The notes below the pieces were generated by a model. It was not told the origin of the DNA. It worked only from the letters and a program-made list of their open reading frames with translations, and searched no databases. A stretch of DNA of 64,000 bases from assembly GCA_004015825.1 (NCBI GenBank), contig SAYS01000013.1, forward strand, positions 1 to 64,000, in the 5' to 3' direction. This document shows positions 1 through 7,881 of the stretch, piece after piece (within the stretch, counting starts at the first letter, position 1; each line of letters starts with the position of its first letter). The DNA is from Halovenus amylolytica. Its GTDB lineage: Archaea; Halobacteriota; Halobacteria; Halobacteriales; Haloarculaceae. The position numbers and the translations under genes were made by a program.

Positions 1-78
1 TGCTGTCTCCGTAGCCGCGACATTCAAGAAGTCGTCGACCGAAGCTACGTCTTGCAGGGTTTTGGTGCTGCTGGACAC
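1..78 (-). mobile_element. N-terminal fragment of a DDE transposase, cut by the window edge
   Basis: Reading leftward from a GTG at 78, the frame gives 26 residues including DVASVDDFLNVAATET and then runs off the window. I recall this opening segment from a common haloarchaeal insertion-sequence transposase, but only the first residues are visible, so the family cannot be fixed. No terminal inverted repeat could be identified in the 79-308 stretch to its right, which otherwise holds no gene I can support. Confidence is moderate that this is a transposase start and low on which family. Confidence 0.55.
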
Positions 79-308
79 AGTTTCCAAATCCTGCGGCCTC
101 CCTTGGGAGGCTTTCTATGACACGCTCGGGTCCTAACCGAAAGAGAACTCTCCAAGACACCAGGTCTCACGTCGAAAAATAACTCGCCTGATACGCGCGG
201 GAATCTCTGGCTTCTGAGAGTTAGAACAATTTCGAGGGTGCACTGTAACGGAGAGCTTGGGAAGGTATATCACAACATTTTCATGATTTGCGTGAAATAT
301 TTCCCAGT

Positions 309-554
309 ATGGTCCCGACAGGTTTCCAGTTGTTCCAGCTGGTATTCCAGCTGATTGCCCTCCTCATCGCAGTCTTCGCGCTTGCGATGGCTGCGTTTCC
401 TCGTCAGATGACCCGATGGCAGATGCGTGGCCCCGACGGCACGACACAAATCGAACCGAGTCGGATGCGTCTTCTCATGACGCGTCTCATGGGCATCTTT
501 GTCGCGGGTATTGCCCTCCTCATGGCGTTTGGGAGCCGTGTGATACTCCCATGA
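309..554 (+). CDS. Small two-helix membrane protein
   Basis: An 81-residue protein with two hydrophobic segments (about residues 5-30 and 57-78) separated by a short basic, tryptophan-containing loop (PRQMTRWQMRG). I start it at the ATG at 309 rather than the in-frame TTG at 288, because ATG is far more usual here and the hydrophobic segment then begins at the normal distance. The layout resembles short haloarchaeal membrane proteins of unknown function; the protein at 41956-42273 has a similar plan. No function can be assigned. It stands alone, with only repeat and pseudogene material downstream. Confidence 0.6.
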   Translation: MVPTGFQLFQLVFQLIALLIAVFALAMAAFPRQMTRWQMRGPDGTTQIEPSRMRLLMTRLMGIFVAGIALLMAFGSRVILP

Positions 555-697
555 AATAGCCGCTCGGAGAGAAGCTGTCAGTGGTGCTGTCCCTGAGAAC
601 TACTGAAGCTCGTCTCAATGAAACTACTGCTTCCAGATGAACTGGTACTGGTGGGTACAAATCCGGACAGATAATCCACCGTGAGAACGAGTGGTCA

Positions 698-775
698 TAC
701 TGGTGGCTGTAAGAAACGAAAGAATTTCGACCCGACGTGGGGTCGAATATTTTGACGAATGTACAGCCACCAGTA
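698..775. repeat. 78-bp miniature inverted-repeat element, copy 1 (GGTGGC subtype)
   Basis: A non-coding near-palindrome whose ends are TACTGGTGGCTGTA and its reverse complement. It is flanked by an exact 3-bp duplication TCA (695-697 and 776-778). The central arm is TTCGACCC...GGGTCGAA. The same architecture recurs at 5387, 19070, 30594, 44550 and 60772, each with a TNA duplication, so this is a mobile, non-autonomous element and not only a terminator hairpin. Confidence 0.9.
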
Positions 776-802
776 TCACGAGGATCGCCGCACGTTGTTC
801 GG

Positions 803-849
803 CTCACCCCCGGTGGGTCGAAATTTTTGGGTTGCTGATAGCCATCATA
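803..849. repeat. Degraded right half of a 78-bp element
   Basis: The stretch GGTGGGTCGAAATTTTTG followed by a GATAGCCATCATA end resembles the right half of copy 1 just upstream (GGGTCGAATATTTT ... CAGCCACCAGTA). It is followed by TGA (850-852), the position where a target duplication would lie. The left half is missing. It is diverged, so the assignment is tentative. Confidence 0.45.
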
Positions 850-874
850 TGAATTGCCGTCCAATCTACCCGTG

Positions 875-1335
875 TTACTTGAGAGAATCAATGCGCGGGA
901 CGTCTGCACCGACTGGCTCGAATTGTACCGCGTCGCCGATCTGCACGTTGTTGAAGACCGGTCGATCGGCTCGATAGGCCAGCGATTCACCCGCGGTCAT
1001 GCTCTGTTTTTTGTTTGGTGTCTCGTGGTGGACGTGAAGATTGTAGTGGACTGTCTCGTAGTCGGTCTCAAACTGGCGGGCCAGGGAATCATCAACTGTG
1101 ATGTCCTGCCAGTCCGAGAAGGCGTCGCGGTATTCAGCGTCATCTACATTCAGTGTCCCCCCCCTTAGTGTGCCAAGACCGCATGACTCTCGGCACCGCC
1201 ACGGCCCGTAATCGACTTGGCCGCAACCGTTCCGTTGACCGTTGATGAGGTTGCGAAGACAGCATTCGTGCCGACTGCGACAGCACCGATACCACCGACT
1301 GCACCGAGTGACGTGATGAACGTGCGTCGTTTCAC
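875..1335 (-). pseudogene. Frameshifted gene for a Tat-exported protein of unknown function
   Basis: From a GTG at 1335 the frame encodes a clear twin-arginine signal, KRRTFITSLGAVGGIGAVAV, then about 30 residues ending SHAVLAH and a TAA near 1169. The downstream frame, shifted, continues as GTLRGGTLNVDDAEYRDAF and then runs about 95 residues with normal acidic haloarchaeal composition (ending VPRIDSLK) to a TAA at 875. Together they make one secreted protein of about 150 residues broken by a single frameshift near 1175. An eight-C run at 1157-1164 lies just beyond the break, but the first frame stops before reaching it, so slippage there would not repair the gene. I do not recognise the family. 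A sequencing error is the alternative explanation. Confidence 0.6.
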
Positions 1336-1435
1336 ATCATGATGTGGATTGGGGACTCCAATAACTACCCCGCAGACTCAAATGACTGTTTGTGTCTACG
1401 GCGTACTTATTTGATGCCCACATCTTTATCGAGTG

Positions 1436-2533
1436 ATGACACGTCGAATGCTTCTCGTTGTTGTTCTCGCGTCAGTCGTCCTCGCCGGGTGTGCTGGTCT
1501 CCAGGGGACAGAGACGCCGACAGATGACGGGACCGACGGAGAGCCCGATCAGATGCCTGGCGTTTCGAATGGAACAGTAACCGATGCAGAGGCTCTTGTC
1601 GCGGCGAACAGCGCCAGTATCGCTGAAACGGGTGGAGAACTGAGTGTCGTCTATGATGCACCCGACGTCAACAGCGAGTCTGTGTTGACAGTCGGAGCAG
1701 ATGGTACATCCGTCCTCTCGACAACGACCTCTGACGGTCCAGACCAATCCGGGAGTCTCGAAACCTACAGTAACGAGACGGCGACGTACGTGCAGATGCA
1801 GTCCGGCAGTGAGACACGCTATCGTGTCGTCGAGCAACCGGGAGATGCGTTCGACAGGATCAATTCATCGCTCACAGCCTACCTCGCCGCTGGCGAGTTC
1901 ACAGTATCGAATGATTCTAGTGATGGGACAACAGCCGTGTTCACCTCGGATAGCTTCAGCGGCCTCGAGGATGGTGAAGTCCTCGACGATGCAAACGCGG
2001 TGAGCGCACGACTCGTTATCAATCAGTCCGGACAGGTCCAGAATCTTACGGTAACGGGTGAACAGCGCAGTGAAACGGTCACCTTCACCTACGAACTGCG
2101 TCAGTCAGCCGTCGAGCGGGCGGCTGCCCCCGGATGGGTTAGTGAGATCCCGCCGACTGCAGCATTACACCCGGAACTCTCCGTCGATGTGGAGAACGAC
2201 TCATACGTTCGCATTGACCACACTGGTGGTGATGCGGTTCCTCGAAATGCCACACTCGAAGTGGCGACTGACAATGCAAGCGGGACCGTCGCGTTTGATT
2301 CCGCACTGGAGGCGGGCGAGACCCGGTACGCCTACTTTGCAACGAACGACGGCTCACTGGTCCTGAGGAATGAACAGCCGGCTAGCGACACAACCACGAC
2401 TCTCACTAGTCCTGCTTCGATCGAAGTTACAGCTGGTGAGACGGCACTTCACAGTGGAAGCATGGCGTGGGGCTCCGAGTCCGCCAGCGAGGGCACGACG
2501 AGTAATTCCAGTGGTGGAGGTCGTGACCAGTAA
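1436..2533 (+). CDS. Secreted haloarchaeal lipoprotein (DUF7537-like)
   Basis: A 365-residue protein opening MTRRMLLVVVLASVVLAGC. This is a short basic n-region, a hydrophobic core and a lipobox LAGC with the acceptor cysteine at residue 19, so it should be exported and lipid-anchored. The mature part is acidic and rich in Ser, Thr, Gly and Asn-X-Ser/Thr sites, ending in a Gly/Ser tail, typical of surface-exposed halophile proteins. The overall plan suits the haloarchaeal DUF7537 lipoprotein family, but I make that link from memory of the family's appearance, not from a catalytic motif. GTG at 1433 precedes the ATG by one codon; ATG at 1436 is the likelier start. It appears monocistronic. Confidence 0.75.
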   Translation: MTRRMLLVVVLASVVLAGCAGLQGTETPTDDGTDGEPDQMPGVSNGTVTDAEALVAANSASIAETGGELSVVYDAPDVNSESVLTVGADGTSVLSTTTSDGPDQSGSLETYSNETATYVQMQSGSETRYRVVEQPGDAFDRINSSLTAYLAAGEFTVSNDSSDGTTAVFTSDSFSGLEDGEVLDDANAVSARLVINQSGQVQNLTVTGEQRSETVTFTYELRQSAVERAAAPGWVSEIPPTAALHPELSVDVENDSYVRIDHTGGDAVPRNATLEVATDNASGTVAFDSALEAGETRYAYFATNDGSLVLRNEQPASDTTTTLTSPASIEVTAGETALHSGSMAWGSESASEGTTSNSSGGGRDQ

Positions 2534-2599
2534 CGACGACTGATCCCATCCCAGCCACGCAGTTACAAAGTGTGACTGTGCTACCTACTGTGGCCAGCA

Positions 2600-2624
2600 T
2601 CGAATTATCTTACAGCCACCAGTC
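2600..2624. repeat. Right-end fragment of a 78-bp element abutting a stop codon
   Basis: TCGAATTATC followed by TTACAGCCACCAGTC matches the right terminus of the GGTGGC-subtype element (TACAGCCACCAGTA). The next three bases, TCA at 2625-2627, are both the expected target duplication and the TGA stop of the leftward gene. The left half is gone. Confidence 0.65.
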
Positions 2625-2864
2625 TCACTTCGGCTTCCAGTCGAGTTCGATCTGGATCGTTTCCCGACTCCCACGAAATCGGCTCTGTTTCTCGACGACG
2701 GTGATACTGTAATTGACAGTATCCGAGGGGCTGAGTGCGATGTCTTTGTTGCCGACACTGACAGTCATATCCTCACCTTCGCGAAGTTCACGCGCGATTT
2801 CGTTCAGTCGATCAGTAGCCTGCTCACGAGTCAACTGTTCAGTGACTTTTGTCTCTTCGGCCAT
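2625..2864 (-). CDS. Amphi-Trp domain protein
   Basis: A 79-residue acidic protein. It reads EETKVTEQLTREQATDRLNEIARELREGE, then a beta-rich half with LSPSDTVNYSITVVE and a terminal IQIELDWKPK. This helix-then-strands plan with LSP.DTV.Y.I and a closing W matches the short amphi-Trp family that is frequent in haloarchaea, a structural module of unknown biochemical role. Full length for the family. The gene points away from the downstream lipoprotein gene and its stop codon coincides with the end of a repeat fragment. Residues 2865-3119 upstream show no supportable gene. Confidence 0.8.
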   Translation of the reverse strand: MAEETKVTEQLTREQATDRLNEIARELREGEDMTVSVGNKDIALSPSDTVNYSITVVEKQSRFRGSRETIQIELDWKPK

Positions 2865-3119
2865 ACGAGAGAACAGGCCTGAAAGCGTTTCATTATACTG
2901 TACCTACGGTGTGGGATCTCTCGTTTATTGTCGGTACACACCGACGCTACGGTCACATCGAATACTGATCCAGTCTCGACAATCTGGACGACTGTGTCCC
3001 CGATAGGGGGTCTTCGTCGTTCCAGATAAAAAGTGCGGCTCCGAAGACCTCGAATCATAATTTCGCAGCTTCGAGGCAGGCGCTACAGCTTCCACGAACA
3101 TTTGTGTGTTTCTGGATCG

Positions 3120-3812
3120 TTACCACGCTTTCAGCGACTGGTCCCGCCAGAACTCCCCGCTCGGTGCACCTGGGCGAAAGCGAGCGAGCCAGATCGGGGT
3201 TTCGGCACCCTTCTGTGGCGTCCGCGGCGCGGTCCCGTCGGTCATATCTGTCTGGACGTATCCCGGACAGACAGCGTTGGCGAGTAGCGCCTCGTACTCA
3301 CCGTCGAGATACCGTGTCAGCCCGTTGAGGCCAGTTTTCGAGATCCGGTAGGCCGGCATTCCGCCAGACTGTGGCTCGGTAACTGCCCCGAGTCCCGACG
3401 AGAGGTTGACCACACGCCCGCCGGGTCGTGCCAACAGGAGATCGAGCGCGTGTTTCGTCAGGTGGATCGGCCCGTGAAGATTCGTCGTGAGCGTTCGGTC
3501 GATTGTCTCGGTCGGCATATCTGCCAGTGATTCTCTGCTGTCCATCACACCGGCATTGTTGACGAGGATATCCAGCCGGCCGACATCCGACTCTATGCGA
3601 TCAATTGCCGACACACGCTGGGCCTCGACAGTGACGTCCAGTTCGAGTGTGTGTCGATCGCCGCCAGTGATATCGTCGGTGTCGCGTGCGCCAGCGTAAA
3701 CCGTTGCGCCGTGTCTGACGAGACCATCCGCGATTCGCTTCCCGATCCCACGGGTCGCGCCGGTAACGAGCGCTACCTGGCCTTCCAGGGTGTCGTAGAG
3801 TGGAATCTCCAT
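3120..3812 (-). CDS. SDR-family NAD(P)-dependent oxidoreductase
   Basis: A 230-residue classical short-chain dehydrogenase. It shows the nucleotide-binding TGATRGIG at residues 17-24, the NNAG motif after DILV, the catalytic serine in VVNLSSGLG and the YRISK (Tyr-x3-Lys) pair. The C-terminal PGYVQTDM loop follows the NAD-binding rule for this fold. I start it at the ATG at 3812 (MEIPLYDTLEGQ), since the 40 codons upstream have no SDR homology. The substrate cannot be inferred. It lies about 115 bp downstream of the two membrane genes that follow on the same strand and could be cotranscribed with them. Confidence 0.9.
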   Translation of the reverse strand: MEIPLYDTLEGQVALVTGATRGIGKRIADGLVRHGATVYAGARDTDDITGGDRHTLELDVTVEAQRVSAIDRIESDVGRLDILVNNAGVMDSRESLADMPTETIDRTLTTNLHGPIHLTKHALDLLLARPGGRVVNLSSGLGAVTEPQSGGMPAYRISKTGLNGLTRYLDGEYEALLANAVCPGYVQTDMTDGTAPRTPQKGAETPIWLARFRPGAPSGEFWRDQSLKAW

Positions 3813-3928
3813 AGGCGTATCAGGGACAGCGGGGACAAAAACTGCCTGCTGGGCACTCGAGACTGTATCTCGGTGGGTCTCCGGACACGCTCCTCTGCTA
3901 TCGGTGAACGCGAGCGAGCGATCCCCGA

Positions 3929-4411
3929 TCACTCATCTCCGCCCACCCGGCGACGCATACCGAGATCCGGACGGATATCGGAAAGTACGATCACTGCCGC
4001 GACCAGCCACAGCGCAATTTCGAGAAAGAACGACGGCGACCCAATATAATGGAAGAGGAACGGGATGGGTGGGAGAGCTAGCGGATCGGGTGGCGTCGTC
4101 ACCGGCCAGCCCAGCGACAGCACGTCGGCTGGCCGTCCGTTGATGACCATGTGTACCGTGTCGAAAGCGAGGTGTGATCCCCACCCGACCGCTGCTGCAC
4201 GGCCAGTAGAGTGATACAGCGCGATCGGAACCGCCACGACCAGTAGCAGGACAGAGTGGCCAACAGTGTGATAGAGGTCGACGATCCCAACCAGTCCGAG
4301 AGATTTATCGACCAGGTCCGGGACCGCTGCACCGACTACCAGCCACGGGATCGACAGTGTCGACAGACGACCCAGGATGGCAGCCACGAGGAGGTGGGTC
4401 GGAAAGAGCAC
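3929..4411 (-). CDS. YdjM-like metal-dependent hydrolase, membrane protein
   Basis: A 160-residue polytopic membrane protein opening MLFPTHLLVAAILGRL, with conserved polar positions embedded in helices: an early His, D in VPDLVDK, HTVGHS and a GSHLAFDTVHM segment. These His/Asp signatures are those of the inner-membrane YdjM/metal-dependent hydrolase family, whose true substrates are unknown. It starts 27 bp after the stop of the upstream CDP-alcohol phosphotransferase gene, so an operon acting at the membrane is likely. Full length; no oddities. Confidence 0.75.
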   Translation of the reverse strand: MLFPTHLLVAAILGRLSTLSIPWLVVGAAVPDLVDKSLGLVGIVDLYHTVGHSVLLLVVAVPIALYHSTGRAAAVGWGSHLAFDTVHMVINGRPADVLSLGWPVTTPPDPLALPPIPFLFHYIGSPSFFLEIALWLVAAVIVLSDIRPDLGMRRRVGGDE

Positions 4412-4438
4412 GTTCGAAACTACAGGGCCGGATCTGCT

Positions 4439-5209
4439 TTAGTCCCCCTGGCCAGAGAGTCGACCACTGACGGTCAAGAAATCGCGTGCGAACACCAGAA
4501 GCGAGGGGGCGAGAACGATCGGAGCGACAGACCAGACGAACGCTGTCGGCACGGCCGGCGTGAGAGCCACAGTGAGAAACACCATCTGTATCCCAGCCAG
4601 ATATCTGCCGAGGTCACTGTCGGGCTCGTCGAACAGCGGTCGACCACGGTATCGTCGCCAGGCCAGGCCACCGCGGTAGACGTATCTGGCCGCCGAAAGT
4701 GAGAGATACCAGACCGGGAGCTGTCCCCACAGAACGGCAACCAGCGGTGCGACGACGAAGCCAAAGGTATCGAAGGTCATGTCCAGTCGCTCACCGAGGG
4801 CGGTTGTCTGCCCGACAGTCCGTGCGACCGTTCCATCGAGTTTATCGAGAACGACTCCGCCCCCGTAGGCCAGTGCAGGTACCCACGCAAAGCGGGTATC
4901 GGGCGGGACGACAACGAATCCTGCAACGACTGCGTACAGCGTACCACGGATAAGCGTCAGCGTGTTCGCAAGTCCAAACAGCCTGACCTGTGGACTTCTG
5001 GTCACCCGGGGCGAAACGAGACTGCGGCAGACATACCACAGTTGCCCAGCCAGACAGAGCCCAGTCACGACTGCTGGGTTGAGGATCCAGGTGTTAACCG
5101 TCACGGGCGGATACAGCCCCCAGAGTACAGTAGTGAATGCAAGTGCGATGGACAGAGAGACCACCACCTGAACCCCGACGGAGAGTGACCGCTCAGGTCG
5201 CTGTGCCAT
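4439..5209 (-). CDS. CDP-alcohol phosphatidyltransferase family enzyme
   Basis: A 256-residue membrane enzyme with about six to eight hydrophobic segments. It contains a perfect CDP-alcohol phosphotransferase motif, DGTVARTVGQ then TTALGERLDMTFD (D-G-x2-A-R-x8-G-x3-D-x3-D), near residues 131-153. The family transfers a phosphoalcohol from or to a CDP-lipid and makes phospholipid head groups; in archaea the lipid would be CDP-archaeol. Which alcohol is used cannot be told from sequence. It is the first gene of a probable operon with the hydrolase-like membrane protein downstream. Confidence 0.88.
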   Translation of the reverse strand: MAQRPERSLSVGVQVVVSLSIALAFTTVLWGLYPPVTVNTWILNPAVVTGLCLAGQLWYVCRSLVSPRVTRSPQVRLFGLANTLTLIRGTLYAVVAGFVVVPPDTRFAWVPALAYGGGVVLDKLDGTVARTVGQTTALGERLDMTFDTFGFVVAPLVAVLWGQLPVWYLSLSAARYVYRGGLAWRRYRGRPLFDEPDSDLGRYLAGIQMVFLTVALTPAVPTAFVWSVAPIVLAPSLLVFARDFLTVSGRLSGQGD

Positions 5210-5386
5210 CAGTCACCCCGGTAGCCCACCAGCCGCTGGTCGAGCAACGCTGAAATACGAGACCCAGAATCGGTAGGAAACAGGGTTGCATTACACAAAT
5301 CGTCCAGTAGTTGGGCCCGGAGACACCTAAACGTCTAACCAGACTAGTTGGGTCCGGACACCATCACCGATTTGAAGCGCGGCTCA

Positions 5387-5464
5387 TACTGCCGGCTGTA
5401 AGAAACTGAAGAATTGCGCCACCCCGGGGTGGCGCTTATCTTTATGAATTTACAGCCGGCAGTA
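5387..5464. repeat. 78-bp miniature inverted-repeat element, copy 2 (GCCGGC subtype)
   Basis: Ends TACTGCCGGCTGTAAG and its complement, with a perfect 20-bp central palindrome GCGCCACCCCGGGGTGGCGC. The flanking duplication TCA is exact (5384-5386, 5465-5467). The right-hand TCA is the TGA stop codon of the leftward gene at 5465-5851, so the insertion regenerated that stop. Confidence 0.92.
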
Positions 5465-5851
5465 TCAGGAGCGCAACAGTGCGATCAGGACGCCAATGAG
5501 AACGACCTGTGCGAACTTGTCGAGTGCCCCGATAGCCCCGATGTCACCTGGAAAAGCCTTCGGTCCGGTCACGAAATTGATGACGAACCACAGGAGGATC
5601 TGGACGGCGACGAACGGGATCCCGGCAGCGTAGACCGTCTTACGGCGGTATCCGACCAGTACGAGCCAGATAGCACCCAGAAAACCCAGTCCTGCAAGGG
5701 CGAAGCTGATACCCATTGCGGACGGCAGCATCCTGATTCCCAACAGGAGATGGATCGCAGCACTGATCAGGGCGGCGAGAATGCCAACCCAGTGTAATCC
5801 ACCCAGTGAACCCGTCTGGAGCATTGCTTTCTCTGTCTTCGTTGTTGCCAT
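5465..5851 (-). CDS. Four-helix membrane protein (DUF7475-like)
   Basis: A 128-residue protein starting MATTKTEKAML at the ATG at 5851, with four predicted membrane helices (around 22-42, 48-66, 78-98 and 108-126). The composition, the HWVGILAALISAAIHLLLG opening helix and the KAFPGDIGAIGALDKFAQ loop suit a small haloarchaeal family I recall as DUF7475; function unknown. Its TGA stop is the duplicated target site of the adjoining 78-bp element. Monocistronic. Confidence 0.7.
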   Translation of the reverse strand: MATTKTEKAMLQTGSLGGLHWVGILAALISAAIHLLLGIRMLPSAMGISFALAGLGFLGAIWLVLVGYRRKTVYAAGIPFVAVQILLWFVINFVTGPKAFPGDIGAIGALDKFAQVVLIGVLIALLRS

Positions 5852-6123
5852 ACCATCCCATTCGGCGGGATGCATGTAATCGTATTGTCATCGACTCTGG
5901 ACTGCCAGCAGTGCCAGTTATTCTCCGACAGGAGCTACCAGACTGGGGAACGAACCTCTCAGCGGTCGGAATCGGACTGTCGGAGTGAATCGATGCGGTC
6001 GATTTCTTCAGAAAGTCCTTCGGTAGCAGCGACGGTCGATTAACTCACCAGCCACGATCGAGCAGTATCGCCGCCCGACGAATCGCCGAGGTTCGGTCTG
6101 CTCGTGAGTCTCGGTGCGTCCGA

Positions 6124-6369
6124 CTATCTCGTTCCCTTCTCACGGTTCGTGTTGACTCCCAGAAGTCGATTCATCGGACAGGTCTGGCTAAGCCCTGTGA
6201 CGAGCAGGATCGTTCCAACGACGAAGACGATCACCGCGGTGAGTGTCTGTGGAAGCGGACCAACTGCGAGGACGAGCAAGCCGGCGTAGCCAGCGACTCC
6301 CGCCAGGATCAGGATAGGTCCGATGACGAGTCGTGCGATTCGGTCTATACCACCGACGTTCTTTTTCAT
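6124..6369 (-). CDS. YgaP-like (DUF2892) small membrane protein
   Basis: An 81-residue protein: KKNVGGIDRIARLVIGPILI, a second helix, then GLSQTCPMNRLLGVNT. The basic N-terminus with RI.R...G, two helices and a terminal CPxN/Y-x-LxG motif are the hallmarks of the DUF2892/YgaP transmembrane domain, found alone or fused to rhodanese domains. A second member sits at 41554-41784. Function is unknown; a membrane thiol role has been suggested for relatives. Flanking stretches 5876-6123 and 6370-6542 hold no gene I can support. Confidence 0.85.
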   Translation of the reverse strand: MKKNVGGIDRIARLVIGPILILAGVAGYAGLLVLAVGPLPQTLTAVIVFVVGTILLVTGLSQTCPMNRLLGVNTNREKGTR

Positions 6370-6542
6370 GGTAATCCCCTCGATTCAACTACGTTCTTGT
6401 AGGGAATAAAGTGCGTACCTGTTTCCCAGACGATAGGAATAGCGTTCGTTTCGATCGCCGGTGAGATGTAGTGAAATTCGCCGAAACCCGAAGTGTCGGA
6501 GGTTGCAGAGCAGAATGTGAGTGTACCCCGGCAGCCACACCG

Positions 6543-7517
6543 TCAGAAGGTGTCCCGGAGGGCCGCCGAGCCCTCCTCCAGGACTTCACTGCTGGCTTCG
6601 GTCAGTCCGGGGAAGCCGTCGAGATCGTGCATGTTGGCGAAGTCGTGGATTATTCCCTCGTAGTTGGTGTGCGAAACATCGACTCCCGCTTCTTCGAGCG
6701 CTGCGACGTACTGGAAGCCATCGTCACGGAGTGGATCGAATCCGGCGGTGAAAACCGTCGCTGGCGGCAGTCCGTCGAGACGACCCCGGAGTGGCGAGGC
6801 CCGGACGTTCGCGCCGTCGATGTCGTCCCGGAGATAGTGGCTCCAGAACCACACCATCGCCCGCCGGGTGAGGAAGTAGCCGTCGTGGTTCTGTTCGTAA
6901 GAGGGTGTCTCGTAGGAGTGGTTCGTGACCGGGTAGAACAGCAACTGATGGTCGATCTCTGGCGCTCCGACCGCCTTCTCGTTGGCCATCTGAGCGACCA
7001 CGGTCGCGAGAGTTCCGCCGGCCGACTCGCCGGCGACAGCGAGTCCCCCGCCGGCTCCCAGCTCCTCGGCGTGTGACTCGACCCACTTCGTCGCTTCGTA
7101 GGCATCTTCGACGGCGGCTGGAAACGGATGTTCGGGTGCCTTCCGGTAGTCGACGCTGACGACGACAGCGTTGGACTCGTTCGCCAGCGACCGGGCGACC
7201 GAATCGTGCGTGTCCAGATTGCCAGCGACCCAGCCACCACCGTGAAAGTAGACCACCGCTGGAAGCTGGCCACCGGGTTCGGGGTTGTACGTTCGCACGC
7301 GAATGTCACGTGCGTAGGCCCGGATCTTCTTCTCTTCTACCTCGGCGACAGACACGGGGTCGACGTCGGGTGTGAACAACCCACCCAGTAGCGCCCGTCC
7401 CTGCTCGGCGGACAGTGTCGGCAGGTCCGGCGGTGCAGCCTCTTCTAGCGCGTCGAGCAACTCCTGTGCTTCCGCCCGGGGTTCGTCGGCCCGCCTGTCA
7501 GATGGGTCTGGTACCAT
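6543..7517 (-). CDS. Alpha/beta hydrolase, hormone-sensitive-lipase-type carboxylesterase
   Basis: A 324-residue esterase with a complete catalytic set. It has the oxyanion-hole motif VVYFHGGGW near residue 90, the nucleophile elbow GESAGG near 164, the acid in FDPLRDDG near 266 and the histidine in GIIHDFANM near 296. The HGGGW plus GESAGG pair places it in the HSL (bacterial family IV) group, which hydrolyses short acyl esters. There is no signal peptide, so it is cytoplasmic. A perfect 17-bp palindrome overlaps its start codon and may be an operator. Genes on either side are unrelated. Confidence 0.92.
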   Translation of the reverse strand: MVPDPSDRRADEPRAEAQELLDALEEAAPPDLPTLSAEQGRALLGGLFTPDVDPVSVAEVEEKKIRAYARDIRVRTYNPEPGGQLPAVVYFHGGGWVAGNLDTHDSVARSLANESNAVVVSVDYRKAPEHPFPAAVEDAYEATKWVESHAEELGAGGGLAVAGESAGGTLATVVAQMANEKAVGAPEIDHQLLFYPVTNHSYETPSYEQNHDGYFLTRRAMVWFWSHYLRDDIDGANVRASPLRGRLDGLPPATVFTAGFDPLRDDGFQYVAALEEAGVDVSHTNYEGIIHDFANMHDLDGFPGLTEASSEVLEEGSAALRDTF

Positions 7518-7532
7518 ACGACATGGTCGTAT
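7516..7532. promoter_or_regulatory. Palindrome overlapping the esterase start codon
   Basis: ATACGAC-ATG-GTCGTAT is a perfect 7+3+7 inverted repeat whose left arm includes the esterase start codon (CAT at 7515-7517 on this strand). An AT-rich TTTATTAG element lies about 10-20 bp further upstream, where a TATA box would be. A repressor bound here would block initiation. No regulator gene is adjacent, so the binder is unknown. Confidence 0.5.
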
Positions 7533-7647
7533 TGTTATCTAATAAACATATTTACCAGTCACATTCCAGTCCCATCGGATCGGACATGTCGAACCGAACC
7601 GTATAGGGTACGAAGAGGGAATGGTTACCGGAGTCTACCAGCCGAGA

Positions 7648-7761
<114 letters not shown>

Positions 7762-7764
7762 TCA

Positions 7765-7873
7765 TAGTGTTTGTTGCGAGTCTTTACCGCTACGGTGCAA
7801 CAAGATATCGGTCACACGGCGTGAAACGCCGATATCTGTGACGTGGTCACAAAAATTACCGCAACAAACACTA
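7765..7873. repeat. 109-bp miniature inverted-repeat element, copy A
   Basis: Ends TAGTGTTTGTTGCG and its exact complement, with an inner hairpin GATATCGG...ACGCCGATATC. It is flanked by an exact TCA duplication (7762-7764, 7874-7876). Copy B at 58317-58425 differs at only two bases. There is no coding capacity. The 3-bp TNA duplication is the same as for the 78-bp family. Confidence 0.92.
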
Positions 7874-7881
7874 TCAGTCAT

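Noticed and set aside
1157..1164. Eight-C run as a phase-variation switch
   Set aside because: The signal-peptide frame already ends at a TAA before the run is reached, so slippage in the run could not restore the gene.
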